This document shows positions 25,885 to 34,909 of a stretch of 64,000 bases of DNA, in pieces. The notes below the pieces were generated by a model, which saw only the letters and a list, made by a program, of their open reading frames with translations, did no database searches and was not told the DNA's origin. A program made the position numbers and the translations under genes. How positions within the stretch are numbered: the stretch's first letter is position 1; the number at the start of each line of letters is the position of its first letter. Source of the stretch: Pedobacter caeni. Lineage in GTDB: Bacteria; Bacteroidota; Bacteroidia; Sphingobacteriales; Sphingobacteriaceae. Location of the stretch: contig NZ_FQUQ01000003.1 in assembly GCF_900129215.1 (NCBI RefSeq), positions 952,045 through 1,016,044 on the forward strand. Reading direction: 5' to 3'.

Positions 25885-28179
25885 TTAAGGCTTGATGGTC
25901 AAGGTGTCAATGGTATTTTTTACCGTATCCATCGTCTCTTTGCCCAGAGAATCGACCGATTTAAGCACCCGGATCTCCTTCCTGATCTCCTGTTTTGTTT
26001 CTGTCATCACCCCTACAGCAATGTAAGGAGCGATCACCAGAGAAACGATAGACATCAGTTTAATCAGGATATTCATAGAAGGGCCAGAGGTATCTTTGAA
26101 CGGATCACCCACAGTATCACCGGTAACTGAGGCTTTATGTGGCTCAGATTTTTTATAGAACATTTCCCCGTTAATTTCTACTCCCTTTTCAAATGATTTT
26201 TTCGCATTGTCCCATGCACCACCGGCATTGCTTTGGAAAATACCCATCAATACGCCGGAAACAGTAACCCCGGCAAGCAGACCGCCTAATATCTCTGCTG
26301 AACTTACGGAAGGGAATACCCCTTTAAGTCCAAAACCAACTATAATCGGTACCAGTAAAGCAATCGCTCCGGGTAACATCATCTCGCGGATAGATGCCTT
26401 GGTGGAGATGGCCACACATTTTTCATATTCAGGTTTAGCCTTATACTCCATAATTCCCGGGATTTCACGGAACTGACGGCGAACTTCCTGAACCATATCC
26501 ATTGCTGCCTTACCGACCGCTGCAATACAAAGGGCCGAGAAGATAAATGGAATCATGGCACCCACAAATAAACCTGCCAGAACAGGGGCTTTATAGATGT
26601 CGATGGCATCAATTCCGGCAACTCCCACAAAAGCGGCAAATAAAGCCAGTGAGGTTAAAGCAGCAGAAGCAATGGCAAATCCCTTACCTGTTGCGGCGGT
26701 AGTGTTCCCTACCGCATCTAAATTGTCTGTACGCTCACGGACTTCCGGTGGAAGCTGGCTCATTTCTGCAATTCCACCTGCATTGTCTGCAATAGGACCA
26801 AAAGCATCAATGGCGAGCTGCATAGCTGTCGTTGCCATCATTCCGGCAGCAGCGATGGCCACCCCATATAAACCGGCAAAGGAATAAGAGAAGATAATTC
26901 CTCCTGCCAGTACAAGGATAGGGGCAACTGTAGATTTCATTCCTACAGATAAACCACCAATAATATTTGTCGCATGGCCTGTGCCTGATTGCTGAATGAT
27001 CGAATTCACAGGGCCTTTACCCATGGCAGTATAGTATTCAGTAATGATACTCATTAACGTACCCACTACCAAGCCCACGATGATGGCAAAATAGACATCC
27101 AGACTGGTAAAGCTAACCCCACGTAAATGCAGGTGAGGAGGAAGCATGAACATTACAATGAAATAACAAGCAACGGCAGTCAGCAGGATGGAGCTCCAGT
27201 TCCCTAAGTTCAGGGCAGTCTGCACATTAGAATCTTCTCCTTTAATGCGGACAAACCAGGTGCCTACAATAGAAAATAAGATGCCTAATCCACAGATCAC
27301 CATTGGTAACAATACAGGAGAGAAACCATTCAGGTGATCTACAGCAACTCCATTTAATTTATCGACTACAATTTCCTGTCCCAAAACCATGGTGGCCAGG
27401 ATGGTGGCTACATAAGAACCGAATAAATCGGCACCCATTCCGGCCACATCTCCAACATTATCACCTACGTTGTCGGCAATTGTTGCCGGATTTCTTACAT
27501 CATCTTCAGGAATTCCCGCTTCTACTTTACCTACCAGATCGGCACCAACGTCTGCTGCTTTGGTATAAATACCGCCACCAACACGTGCAAATAAAGCAAT
27601 GGATTCTGCTCCTAAAGAGAAACCGGTTAATACCTCTATCGCTGTTTTCATCTCGGTGCTGTTGGTACTTACGACGTTAAAAATCTGTAAGAATACGATA
27701 AACAATCCTCCTAATCCCAATATGGCCAGTCCGGCAACGCCTAATCCCATTACTGTTCCTCCGGTAAAGGAAACCTTTAATGCTTTGGATAAACTGGTTC
27801 TTGCGGCCTGAGTGGTACGGACATTGGCTTTTGTTGCGGCTTTCATTCCGATATATCCTGCGGTAGCCGAAAATACAGCACCAATCACAAAAGCTACGGC
27901 AATGATCCAGCTGGAATGCAAAGCGACTCCATTTACTTCGTGAACGGTTCCTGAATAAGCAAGTAAAGCTGCGGTAAATACCACGAAAATGCTCAATACT
28001 TTCCACTCTGCTTTCAAAAAAGCCATCGCTCCGTCGGCAATATAACCAGCCAGTTCCTGCATGTTTGCATCACCAGGATCCTGCTTGTTTACCCATGCGC
28101 TTTTGATGGCCATTACGATAATGCCGATTAGACCCAGTAGGGGAATAAAATAGATAAGATTGTTTTGTAAAAACTCCAT
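25885..28179 (-). CDS. hppA: Membrane-bound ion-pumping pyrophosphatase, K+-stimulated type
   Basis: 764 residues and about sixteen helices. The pyrophosphate-binding signature DVGADLVGKVEAGIPEDD is near residue 213, followed by NPATIADNVGDNVGDVAGMG. It couples PPi hydrolysis to Na+ or H+ export. In the segment GNTTAATGKGFAIASAAL the residues after NTT are Ala-Ala-Thr-Gly; the K+-independent subclass has Lys at the first of these, so this enzyme should need K+. Whether it pumps Na+, H+ or both cannot be read with confidence. The C-terminus carries a hydrophilic extension of about 40 residues. Confidence 0.95.
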   Translation of the reverse strand: MEFLQNNLIYFIPLLGLIGIIVMAIKSAWVNKQDPGDANMQELAGYIADGAMAFLKAEWKVLSIFVVFTAALLAYSGTVHEVNGVALHSSWIIAVAFVIGAVFSATAGYIGMKAATKANVRTTQAARTSLSKALKVSFTGGTVMGLGVAGLAILGLGGLFIVFLQIFNVVSTNSTEMKTAIEVLTGFSLGAESIALFARVGGGIYTKAADVGADLVGKVEAGIPEDDVRNPATIADNVGDNVGDVAGMGADLFGSYVATILATMVLGQEIVVDKLNGVAVDHLNGFSPVLLPMVICGLGILFSIVGTWFVRIKGEDSNVQTALNLGNWSSILLTAVACYFIVMFMLPPHLHLRGVSFTSLDVYFAIIVGLVVGTLMSIITEYYTAMGKGPVNSIIQQSGTGHATNIIGGLSVGMKSTVAPILVLAGGIIFSYSFAGLYGVAIAAAGMMATTAMQLAIDAFGPIADNAGGIAEMSQLPPEVRERTDNLDAVGNTTAATGKGFAIASAALTSLALFAAFVGVAGIDAIDIYKAPVLAGLFVGAMIPFIFSALCIAAVGKAAMDMVQEVRRQFREIPGIMEYKAKPEYEKCVAISTKASIREMMLPGAIALLVPIIVGFGLKGVFPSVSSAEILGGLLAGVTVSGVLMGIFQSNAGGAWDNAKKSFEKGVEINGEMFYKKSEPHKASVTGDTVGDPFKDTSGPSMNILIKLMSIVSLVIAPYIAVGVMTETKQEIRKEIRVLKSVDSLGKETMDTVKNTIDTLTIKP

Positions 28180-28580
28180 ACTTAATTTCTGTTTATTTGG
28201 TTCTTTATTTGGTTTACGCAGTTAATTGCGGCCCCTTCATAATCATGAGCGGTTAGAGAGCTGATTCTTAAGGTAGAGCAACGTAAAAATAAGTGTGTTC
28301 TTTTAAAAAGCAAATTTTTAATGAACTGATTGTTAAGCTTTTTTTGAGAAATAATAATTTAATATTCCGAATGCCTCTCCGGACAATCTGATTTTAATTT
28401 TTTTAAATATATTAGCACAAACTAACCAAACAAAATGAAACCATCAAATTGAACCACAATTAATTGTGCACATCAGTGGGGATTGTTTCATTTTGAAAAA
28501 CCAACCTCATGAATATTTCATCATCGCAGGAACCACAAATGCAGTTGAAGTACTCATGATTAAAACCAAAAACAAACTAA
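28180..28580. promoter_or_regulatory. 400-base intergenic region with a structured leader before the APC permease
   Basis: Left part: the divergent promoter side of the pyrophosphatase gene, with a 12-base-period direct repeat TTTATTTGGTT at 28192-28202 and 28204-28214. Right part: an 11-bp inverted repeat CAAAATGAAAC at 28431-28441 and GTTTCATTTTG at 28485-28495. It encloses a perfect 14-bp palindrome CACAATTAATTGTG at 28455-28468. The whole lies about 90 to 150 bases before the permease ATG. No conserved riboswitch that I know fits. I see no convincing gene here; a 75-codon frame from 28466 is a shadow of the permease. Confidence 0.5.
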
Positions 28581-30044
28581 ATGGAAAAAGAAAGTCAAGA
28601 TGGCTCTTTCAAGAGAGAACTTGGATTATTAGATGGTACAATGCTGGTCGTAGGTTCTATGATCGGTTCCGGGATCTTTATTGTCAGTGCTGATATTGCC
28701 CGGCAGGTGGGCTCGGCAGGATGGCTGATCTTAATCTGGGTCATCACCGGACTGGTAACTGTGATTGCTGCAGTAAGTTATGGTGAGCTGAGTGCCATGT
28801 TTCCTAAGGCAGGCGGACAATATGTATACCTGAAAGAATCTTATAACAAACTGATTGCCTTTTTATATGGATGGAGCTTTTTTGCGGTCATCCAGACCGG
28901 GACAATTGCTGCCGTAGGAGTGGCTTTCTCTAAGTTTGCCGCTTACCTTTATGAACCATTGAGTGAAACTAACATTCTCTGGCAGATAAAAATCGGAACA
29001 GATGCGGCAGGGGCACCAGAGTTCTTTTCCTTAAGTGCGGCACAAATTGTATCTATTCTGACCATTATTCTTTTAACTTATATCAATAGTCGTGGGGTGA
29101 AAGACAGCAAAACTTTGCAAACTTTCCTTACGATCATCAAAATATTATCGCTTTTCGGACTGATTGTATTTGGTTTTACCCTGGGTGCCAAAGCAGAGAT
29201 CTGGAATGCCAACTGGACCGATGCCTGGAGCACGAGATCTTTTAATGTAGAAAGTGGTTCCTGGATGACTATCGGTGGTTCTGTGCTTTTTGCAGCCATT
29301 TCCGCTTCTCTTGTTGGCTCCTTATTCTCAAGTGATGCCTGGAACGGGGTAACTTTTATCGCCGGAGAGATCAAAAAACCGGAGCGGAATGTTGGACTAA
29401 GCCTTTTCCTCGGAACTTTTATTGTGAGTGTCATCTATATCCTGGCCAACTTAATGTACGTTGCGGTAATCCCTTTGAATGATATTGCTACAGCAAAGTC
29501 GGATCGGGTTGCGGTGGTTGCTGCCCAGCATATCTTCGGAAACGCAGGGACGATCATCATTGCGGTAATGATCATGATCTCTACCTTCGCCTGTAACAAC
29601 GGATTGATTATGGCAGGGGCAAGGGTCTATTACACGATGGCTAAAGATGGTCTTTTCTTCAAAAAAGCAGCCAGCTTAAACAAAGCCAGTGTACCTGCCT
29701 GGGCGCTATGGATTCAGTGTTTCTGGGCTTCAGCTTTATGTCTGACCGGTAAATATGGCGCTTTACTGGATTTTGTGATGATCATTGTAATGATATTTTA
29801 TATCCTGACCATTTTTGGGATTTTCATTCTGAGAAGAAAAATGCCAAATGCGGAACGTCCTTATAAAGCTTTCGGATACCCGGTATTGCCAATGTTGTAT
29901 ATCATTTTCGCTACGGTCTTCTGTGTGTCTCTGTTGATTACCAGGATCAGTACCTGCGGATGGGGCGTGGTGATCATGCTGGCCGGAATCCCTGTTTATT
30001 ATCTGACAAAACAAAAAGAACTGGAACCCGATAAAGGAAATTAG
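28581..30044 (+). CDS. APC-family amino acid permease
   Basis: 487 residues with twelve helices. GLLDGTMLVVGSMIGSGIFIVSADIAR is the LAT/PotE-type first helix, and SAMFPKAGGQYVYLKES the second-helix loop. These are amino acid exchangers or importers. A long structured leader lies upstream. The cupin-XRE regulator 58 bases downstream is on the same strand but has its own TAnnTTTG element, and may control this transporter. Confidence 0.9.
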   Translation: MEKESQDGSFKRELGLLDGTMLVVGSMIGSGIFIVSADIARQVGSAGWLILIWVITGLVTVIAAVSYGELSAMFPKAGGQYVYLKESYNKLIAFLYGWSFFAVIQTGTIAAVGVAFSKFAAYLYEPLSETNILWQIKIGTDAAGAPEFFSLSAAQIVSILTIILLTYINSRGVKDSKTLQTFLTIIKILSLFGLIVFGFTLGAKAEIWNANWTDAWSTRSFNVESGSWMTIGGSVLFAAISASLVGSLFSSDAWNGVTFIAGEIKKPERNVGLSLFLGTFIVSVIYILANLMYVAVIPLNDIATAKSDRVAVVAAQHIFGNAGTIIIAVMIMISTFACNNGLIMAGARVYYTMAKDGLFFKKAASLNKASVPAWALWIQCFWASALCLTGKYGALLDFVMIIVMIFYILTIFGIFILRRKMPNAERPYKAFGYPVLPMLYIIFATVFCVSLLITRISTCGWGVVIMLAGIPVYYLTKQKELEPDKGN

Positions 30045-30078
30045 TATAAATAGAATGGTGATGCGGCTATAAATTGAT

Positions 30079-30086
30079 TAATTTTG
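30079..30086 (+). promoter_or_regulatory. TAnnTTTG promoter element before the XRE-cupin gene
   Basis: TAatTTTG at 30079-30086, sixteen bases before the ATG. No clear TTG at the -33 distance. Confidence 0.45.
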
Positions 30087-30102
30087 GACAAGAAAAAAAA
30101 CT

Positions 30103-30684
30103 ATGGAAGAGGATGTAATCCTGAAAATCAGTTACCGGATAAAAGAAATCAGAAAAGAAAGAGGCATCACCATTCAGGAATTAGCGGATCGGGCGGGGGT
30201 AAGTAAGGGATTGATTTCCCAGATTGAAAACAACCGTACCGTACCTTCTTTAATGGTTTTGATTGACATCATTAAGTCGTTGGATGTAGATTTAAACCAG
30301 TTTTTTAAAGACATCTCTGCCAGCTCGAATAAAGCACCGGTAGTGGTAAAAAGAAAGACAGAATATGAATCTTTTGAAAAAGAGCAGGCCCTGGGATTTC
30401 TATACCAGCGTATCCTGACCAAATCGATAAAGAATTCTACGGTTGATATTGTATTATTGGAACTGGAGCCTGATGCAACACGTCCGATGGTCACTACTGA
30501 AGCTTTTGAGTATAAGTATATCCTGGCGGGAAATGTCAAGTATATTTTCGAAGATCAGGAGATCGAACTATCTGCCGGAGATTCCCTTTTGTTTGACGGA
30601 CGCTTATCCCATACCCCAAGAAACACAGGGAAAGATAAGGCAATAATGCTGATCATTTATTTCTTCGAAGAGGCGAGAACTTAA
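30103..30684 (+). CDS. XRE-family regulator with cupin sensor domain
   Basis: 193 residues. A helix-turn-helix fills residues 6-65 (ITIQELADRAGVSKGLISQIENNRTVPS), and a C-terminal cupin beta-barrel fills residues 110-190 (LEPDATRPMV, YKYILAGNVKYIF, LSAGDSLLFDGRLSHTPRN). This architecture is that of PuuR/SutR-type regulators, which sense small molecules such as amines, sulfur compounds or amino acids. The neighbouring amino acid permease is the natural target, by inference. Confidence 0.92.
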   Translation: MEEDVILKISYRIKEIRKERGITIQELADRAGVSKGLISQIENNRTVPSLMVLIDIIKSLDVDLNQFFKDISASSNKAPVVVKRKTEYESFEKEQALGFLYQRILTKSIKNSTVDIVLLELEPDATRPMVTTEAFEYKYILAGNVKYIFEDQEIELSAGDSLLFDGRLSHTPRNTGKDKAIMLIIYFFEEART

Positions 30685-30685
30685 G

Positions 30686-31156
30686 CTATTTTTTGTTGAT
30701 CCAGCGGATGGCTACCGCCGACATTTGTTCCAGTTCAAGCCTGGTGTCCGGTAGAATAATGAACTCATTTTTCAGGTAAAAACCCAGAGGAGAATGGTAA
30801 TATTCCCCGTTTTCTTTCAGGTCTTTGTTATGGTCTATCACCCATCCGTTCAGTTCATCTGTGGTCTTTTTCATTTCCTCCAGCAAACGGCGGCCATGCC
30901 CCTGACCATGTAAGTTGCTATCGATAACAACCGCAAACCAGGGCTGGTTATTTCTGGTGAAACGCAATGCCCATCCCACCACCTCCTCAGAAGGATCAGT
31001 TAACAGATGGTATTCAAGATCAGCAAGATTACTCAGATAATTGTCCAGGTCCTTTACCTCCCCATGTTTGAGTTTAGCAGGATACTCCTTATTCCATAGG
31101 TCATGTATGGCCTTTTTCTGAACCGGATCAATAGTAACTGACTGAATGATTTTCAT
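30686..31156 (-). CDS. GNAT-family N-acetyltransferase
   Basis: 156 residues from ATG 31156; a TTG twelve codons upstream would overlap the preceding gene. LHGQGHGRRLLEEM is the acetyl-CoA pyrophosphate-binding motif. An N-terminal helix-rich half and the final strand pair (GFYLKNEFIILPDTR) complete the fold. The acceptor is unknown. It begins four bases after the DUF5808-like gene ends, so the two are cotranscribed. Its stop codon lies just two bases from the convergent XRE-cupin stop. Confidence 0.85.
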   Translation of the reverse strand: MKIIQSVTIDPVQKKAIHDLWNKEYPAKLKHGEVKDLDNYLSNLADLEYHLLTDPSEEVVGWALRFTRNNQPWFAVVIDSNLHGQGHGRRLLEEMKKTTDELNGWVIDHNKDLKENGEYYHSPLGFYLKNEFIILPDTRLELEQMSAVAIRWINKK

Positions 31157-31160
31157 CACC

Positions 31161-31358
31161 TTATTGAAGGTAGACCGCTGTGTAAACAACAAGCGCGGTA
31201 ATGCTGATCAGTATCAGAATGTTCAGCTTATGTGCAAAGTTTATAGTATACCCCATTGATCTTTCTCTCTTAGGGACAAACAATCTAGAATCCTCAGAAT
31301 TCCAGTAAATGATTCCAATTTTGTAATTGACAATATTGTCTACAGGGTCCATATCCAT
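31161..31358 (-). CDS. DUF5808-like small membrane protein
   Basis: 65 residues. IGIIYWNSEDSRLFVPKRE followed by a TINFAHKLNILILI helix resembles the DUF5808 motif (aromatic stretch, Pro-Lys-Arg, then a membrane helix), which usually occurs in membrane proteins of unknown function. There is one transmembrane segment at the C-terminus. It is cotranscribed with the GNAT gene. Confidence 0.6.
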   Translation of the reverse strand: MDMDPVDNIVNYKIGIIYWNSEDSRLFVPKRERSMGYTINFAHKLNILILISITALVVYTAVYLQ

Positions 31359-31492
31359 CTTTTAAGAATTAATTTCCTATCACTGATATGAATATATGAT
31401 TTTCAGCTATATAAAGAAAGAAAAGTTGAAAACAATGCCAAATATTTCAATTTAATGGATCTTTCTTGAAGATATCTTCCATTTAATCCCAA

Positions 31493-31633
31493 TTACTTTG
31501 CGTTTTTCTTTTTACTGACCGCAACTTTCTTTGCATCCTTGGCGGAGGTTGCATTTTCCGGCTCAGCACCTTTCGCTTTTCCCGTTGCTCCCGAGACCTC
31601 TTTCTGCTCTGTTTTGTTTCTTGGACTTTTCAT
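31493..31633 (-). CDS. Small lysine-rich peptide (46 residues)
   Basis: ATG at 31633-31631; the frame stays open 17 codons further upstream without a better start. The peptide begins MKSPRNKTEQKEVSGATG and ends KKVAVSKKKNAK, rich in Lys, Ala and Glu and lacking hydrophobic residues, so it should be disordered. It could bind nucleic acid or be a stress-induced hydrophilin-like peptide. Neighbouring genes (DUF1269, UspA) are stress-type. I recognise no family. Confidence 0.45.
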   Translation of the reverse strand: MKSPRNKTEQKEVSGATGKAKGAEPENATSAKDAKKVAVSKKKNAK

Positions 31634-31797
31634 GGCTTTAGAATTATTGTAATGATTAACATAACGATTGGAGTAGTATAACAACTAAAAAACAAATAGG
31701 TTTATCAATTCTGTTTACCAGGAGTCACGTTGTGGCGTCTCGCAAACAAAACATGGACTGAATTGTAGTATATGGACCATACCAAAAAAATATAACC

Positions 31798-32562
31798 ATG
31801 GAAAAAATGATTCAGGCCTTGTTTAATTCTGAAGTAGAGGCATTCAAAGGCTTACAGGCCTTGCAACAACTCAACTTAAATAAAGACGTCTCTGTAGGTG
31901 AAACTTATGTGCTGACAAGAGATCTTGATGGTCATGTAAACATTCGTTCGGCCAAAAGTGAATCAGAAGGATCAGGGGTAATCAGCGGAGGATTGATTGG
32001 TGGTCTCGTCGGACTTTTAGCCGGTCCTCTTGGTTTTATCGTTGGTTTGGCCGGAGGTATGATTGCCGGTTCTGCGGGTGAAACTTTAAAGGCCGAAGGT
32101 GTATCAGATTACCTGGATCGGGTTTCCGCTAATATTCCAAATGGAAAGTCCGTGCTCATTGCTCATGTTTGGGAAAATTGGGAGATACCTGTTGATACCG
32201 CGCTGTTGCCACTTAGTACAGACCTTAAGCGGTTTAGTTTAGATGAACAGGTCTTTGCTCCTGCACAAACTGAACTCGACAAATTAAATGCTGATCTGAA
32301 AGCAGCCGAAATCAGATTGGCGGAGGTCGATGAACAGTTAAAACCAGAATGGGAGGCTACGGTCAAAGACCTGAAGGCAAGAAGAGAAACATTAGAAGGT
32401 AAACTGAAAATCCATACAGAACATCAGGAACAGCAATATCAGGTTTGGGTAGATGAACATCCTTCCGATCATGAAGCCCATGATACGGAAAGACGTGAGT
32501 ACCTTGAAAATAGAATTAAGGAGCAAAAAGCCCGTCTGGACCAGTTAAAGAAAAACAGATAA
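31798..32562 (+). CDS. DUF1269-family protein with glycine-rich membrane hairpin and coiled-coil tail
   Basis: 254 residues. MIQALFNSEVEAFKGLQALQQLN is an alpha/beta stress-protein-like opening. A glycine-rich segment at residues 62-98 (SGGLIGGLVGLLAGPLGFIVGLAGGMIAG) can form a membrane hairpin. A charged coiled coil fills residues 158-254. This matches DUF1269 proteins, whose function is unknown. The gene stands alone and its stop is eight bases from the convergent EamA gene. Confidence 0.8.
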   Translation: MEKMIQALFNSEVEAFKGLQALQQLNLNKDVSVGETYVLTRDLDGHVNIRSAKSESEGSGVISGGLIGGLVGLLAGPLGFIVGLAGGMIAGSAGETLKAEGVSDYLDRVSANIPNGKSVLIAHVWENWEIPVDTALLPLSTDLKRFSLDEQVFAPAQTELDKLNADLKAAEIRLAEVDEQLKPEWEATVKDLKARRETLEGKLKIHTEHQEQQYQVWVDEHPSDHEAHDTERREYLENRIKEQKARLDQLKKNR

Positions 32563-32570
32563 ATCAATCG

Positions 32571-33470
32571 CTATTTTAATTCCGGCTTTGGTTTTTCGAT
32601 ATTCATCAGGACCACTGCAGCAAGGATCAGTGTAATTCCCAGCCATTGGAATCCGTTAACAGGTTCTTTCAGCAGGAGGTGTGCCATCATAACCGAGACC
32701 GGGATCTCCACTGCAGCGATGATCGCCCCGAGGCCAACTCCGGTAAGCGGCATCCCCATGGTAAACAGTAAGGGCGGCAAGATCGTTCCAAACAAAGAAA
32801 GCACAATGGCCCATCTCCAAAAGATGCTGAACCCGAAATCTGCATTTAAGGAAGCATGAAAAATGCATAAAATGATGATCAATCCTCCCAGTACCAGGTA
32901 TAGGCTTCTCTTTATGGAAGGTAGGTGCAGGGCAATCCCATTGGACGCATATACCGCAACGGTATAAGCCATTGCTGCCAGCATTCCCCAACCAATTCCA
33001 CGCCAGTCTATAATGATTTCTGCTGCCCAGAGATTGGTGGCCAGGACTGTTCCGGCAAGGATGATCAGTACGGCAACGATCTTCCGGCTTCCCGGAAGTT
33101 TTTTATGCATGATCATCTCCAGGATCACGCCCATCCAAACCGTTTGCATCAACAAAACAATCCCAACACTTACAGGGATGTATTGTACAGACAAATAATA
33201 GCAAACACTCGTTAAGCCCATGGAGGTTCCTGCAACGAGTAATTTGGTGATGCTCTTCCATTTAGGGCTGGTATCAGCTGCCTGCGGCTTATTTCTGGTA
33301 AACAGACTTAAAAGCAGCAGCCCGATTACACCTAATGTGAATTGAGAAATAGTGACCTCAGCGGTGGTGTAATGCTCTTTATACGCCATTTTTACAAAGG
33401 TGGCCAGCATTCCGTAACTGGAAGATCCTAAAGCAACCAGAATGCTTCCTTTTATAATATTGTTTTTCAT
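32571..33470 (-). CDS. EamA/DMT-family transporter
   Basis: 299 residues from ATG 33470 (MKNNIIKGSILVALGSSSYG), with the in-frame ATG at 33491 a weaker choice because it adds six polar residues before the first helix. Ten hydrophobic segments form two EamA repeats. The second repeat ends VSVMMAHLLLKEPVNGFQWLGITLILAAVVLM, a strong family signature. It exports metabolites across the cytoplasmic membrane; the substrate is unknown. Confidence 0.9.
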   Translation of the reverse strand: MKNNIIKGSILVALGSSSYGMLATFVKMAYKEHYTTAEVTISQFTLGVIGLLLLSLFTRNKPQAADTSPKWKSITKLLVAGTSMGLTSVCYYLSVQYIPVSVGIVLLMQTVWMGVILEMIMHKKLPGSRKIVAVLIILAGTVLATNLWAAEIIIDWRGIGWGMLAAMAYTVAVYASNGIALHLPSIKRSLYLVLGGLIIILCIFHASLNADFGFSIFWRWAIVLSLFGTILPPLLFTMGMPLTGVGLGAIIAAVEIPVSVMMAHLLLKEPVNGFQWLGITLILAAVVLMNIEKPKPELK

Positions 33471-33526
33471 TCGCCTGCAAAGAAAGGTCATATTTATGAG
33501 CTTCCTCTTTACCTATGTTGATATAT

Positions 33527-34096
33527 TTATAACTCCGCTCTGATGCGGCTCAATTGTGTGGGGGTAACGCCCAGATAGGAAGCCATATGGTGTTGCTTTA
33601 GCCGGTTAAACAATTTCAGGTTATTTTCCCTGAAATCCAGATAACGTTGTTTGGCAGTTTGGTATTTTAAGGTGATTTCACCAATTTCCTTCTCTATGAT
33701 CCAGTGCTGTTCCATATAATGGATATAAAACCTGGCAATATCGGGGTATTGAAGTGTTAATTCCCTGAACCCCTCAAAGCTGTAGCTGATGATTTCTGTT
33801 TCCTCTAATGCCTGTATGGTAAACAGGCTGGCTTGCTGAAGCAGCATTGCGCTGGTTGAGGCAACTAAAGTCTGTTCAGGAAAGAATTTTTTAATCACGG
33901 TTGCACCATCTTTGTCCGTGTAGTAATAGGAAAAAAGGCCCTTTTTTACATAAGCAATCCTTTTAGGAATACTCCCCTCCATCAGGAAGTATTCATTTTT
34001 AGCGATCGTTTTTTCCTGCAATAACTGCTGCCATGCCCTTTGTGCTGCATCGGAAATGGCAGTATAGGTTTTGATGTATTGCCAGAATGCCTCCAT
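33527..34096 (-). CDS. Crp/Fnr-family transcription regulator
   Basis: 189 residues. An N-terminal cyclic-nucleotide-binding beta-barrel fills about residues 25-115 (YFLMEGSIPKRIAYVKKGLFSYYYTDKDG), a dimerisation helix follows, and a short C-terminal helix-turn-helix reads HHMASYLGVTPTQLSRIRAEL. It lacks the cysteines of an Fnr iron-sulfur cluster. It begins four bases after the CAT-like gene ends, so the two share a transcript. Confidence 0.9.
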   Translation of the reverse strand: MEAFWQYIKTYTAISDAAQRAWQQLLQEKTIAKNEYFLMEGSIPKRIAYVKKGLFSYYYTDKDGATVIKKFFPEQTLVASTSAMLLQQASLFTIQALEETEIISYSFEGFRELTLQYPDIARFYIHYMEQHWIIEKEIGEITLKYQTAKQRYLDFRENNLKLFNRLKQHHMASYLGVTPTQLSRIRAEL

Positions 34097-34100
34097 ATCT

Positions 34101-34727
34101 TTATGCTTCGTTCATGAGGGATTGAAAAGAATCTATAAATTGCCCCACATGATAACCATCCATCAGGGCATGGTGTACGTGAATGGAGACCGGCATGGTT
34201 TTCTTTCCGTCCAGTTCTGTCATCTTTCCAAAAGATATTTTCGGACTGCTATCTGGAAATGAAAAACTTCTTGCATGCGACATGGAACTGAAATTGATCC
34301 ATGGAAGTGCAGAATAGTGAATCACGCATTCTCCCAGAATTTCCGGAAAAAGACTTTTACTACTCCGGACCTGTGCTATTTCCTGGTCTGCTCCTGCTTT
34401 AAATTCGGCGTAATTTTCCTGAAAGGGAATATAAGAGAATCCAAAAGTTCCATCAGGACGATCCACTGTAGGAGAAGCACTGACCTGATCATAAACCCAA
34501 ACCTGATCCTCTGAAATCCGGTAACGGAACGCAGGAATGCGGTTTGCTGCGGTCAATGATTTGTGCAGATAATATAAGAAAAAGGAGGTTCCGCTTGTTT
34601 TTGCTGCTGTATAAGCGATGGTACAATCTATATTTATGGTCAGTCCGAAAAAAGGTTCGTCAAATTGATTGAAAAATTGAAAGTGCTCCTTTCTTGCCCA
34701 GGTGTTTAAGTCTAAAATTTGTTTCAT
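34101..34727 (-). CDS. Chloramphenicol acetyltransferase-like protein
   Basis: 208 residues, normal CAT monomer length. HVHHALMDGYHVGQFID near residue 186 contains the catalytic HHxxxDG motif. INIDCTIAYTAAK and SFFLYYLHKSLTAANRIPAFRYRI match the CAT fold. It is a cytoplasmic trimer that would transfer acetyl from acetyl-CoA. Such chromosomal homologues occur in Bacteroidota and may act on chloramphenicol or on another hydroxyl substrate. Coupling to a Crp-type regulator is notable. Confidence 0.85.
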   Translation of the reverse strand: MKQILDLNTWARKEHFQFFNQFDEPFFGLTINIDCTIAYTAAKTSGTSFFLYYLHKSLTAANRIPAFRYRISEDQVWVYDQVSASPTVDRPDGTFGFSYIPFQENYAEFKAGADQEIAQVRSSKSLFPEILGECVIHYSALPWINFSSMSHARSFSFPDSSPKISFGKMTELDGKKTMPVSIHVHHALMDGYHVGQFIDSFQSLMNEA

Positions 34728-34871
34728 TGATCGTAATTGTGTTCATCCTTATGTCTGGCCCAAAGATCGCTTTTTTTTCGGCCATCTGGTTTGTCATAAT
34801 AGATTGACTTTTCAGTTTGTTTAGTGTAAAATTATTTTCTGAGACGATTGAAAACGGAAGTTTGGGGAAAC

Positions 34872-34899
34872 TATTGGTTAAATTTACGCATAACCAATA
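34872..34899. promoter_or_regulatory. Inverted repeat overlapping the promoter of the UspA gene
   Basis: TATTGGTTA at 34872-34880 and TAACCAATA at 34891-34899 are perfect inverted copies around a 10-base centre. A TAaaTTTA element at 34879-34886 sits inside, and the UspA start codon is at 34910. An operator or a leader hairpin is possible. Confidence 0.5.
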
Positions 34900-34909
34900 T
34901 ACAATTCTT

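Noticed and set aside
25825..26130. 101-codon plus-strand frame
   Set aside because: Mostly antisense to the 3-prime end of the pyrophosphatase gene; the peptide is low-quality and basic.
27303..27680. 125-codon plus-strand frame rich in His, Arg and Leu
   Set aside because: Antisense to the pyrophosphatase gene; composition is typical of a reversed membrane-protein gene.
28466..28693. 75-codon frame over the permease start
   Set aside because: It overlaps the well-supported permease ATG in another frame and has no family features.
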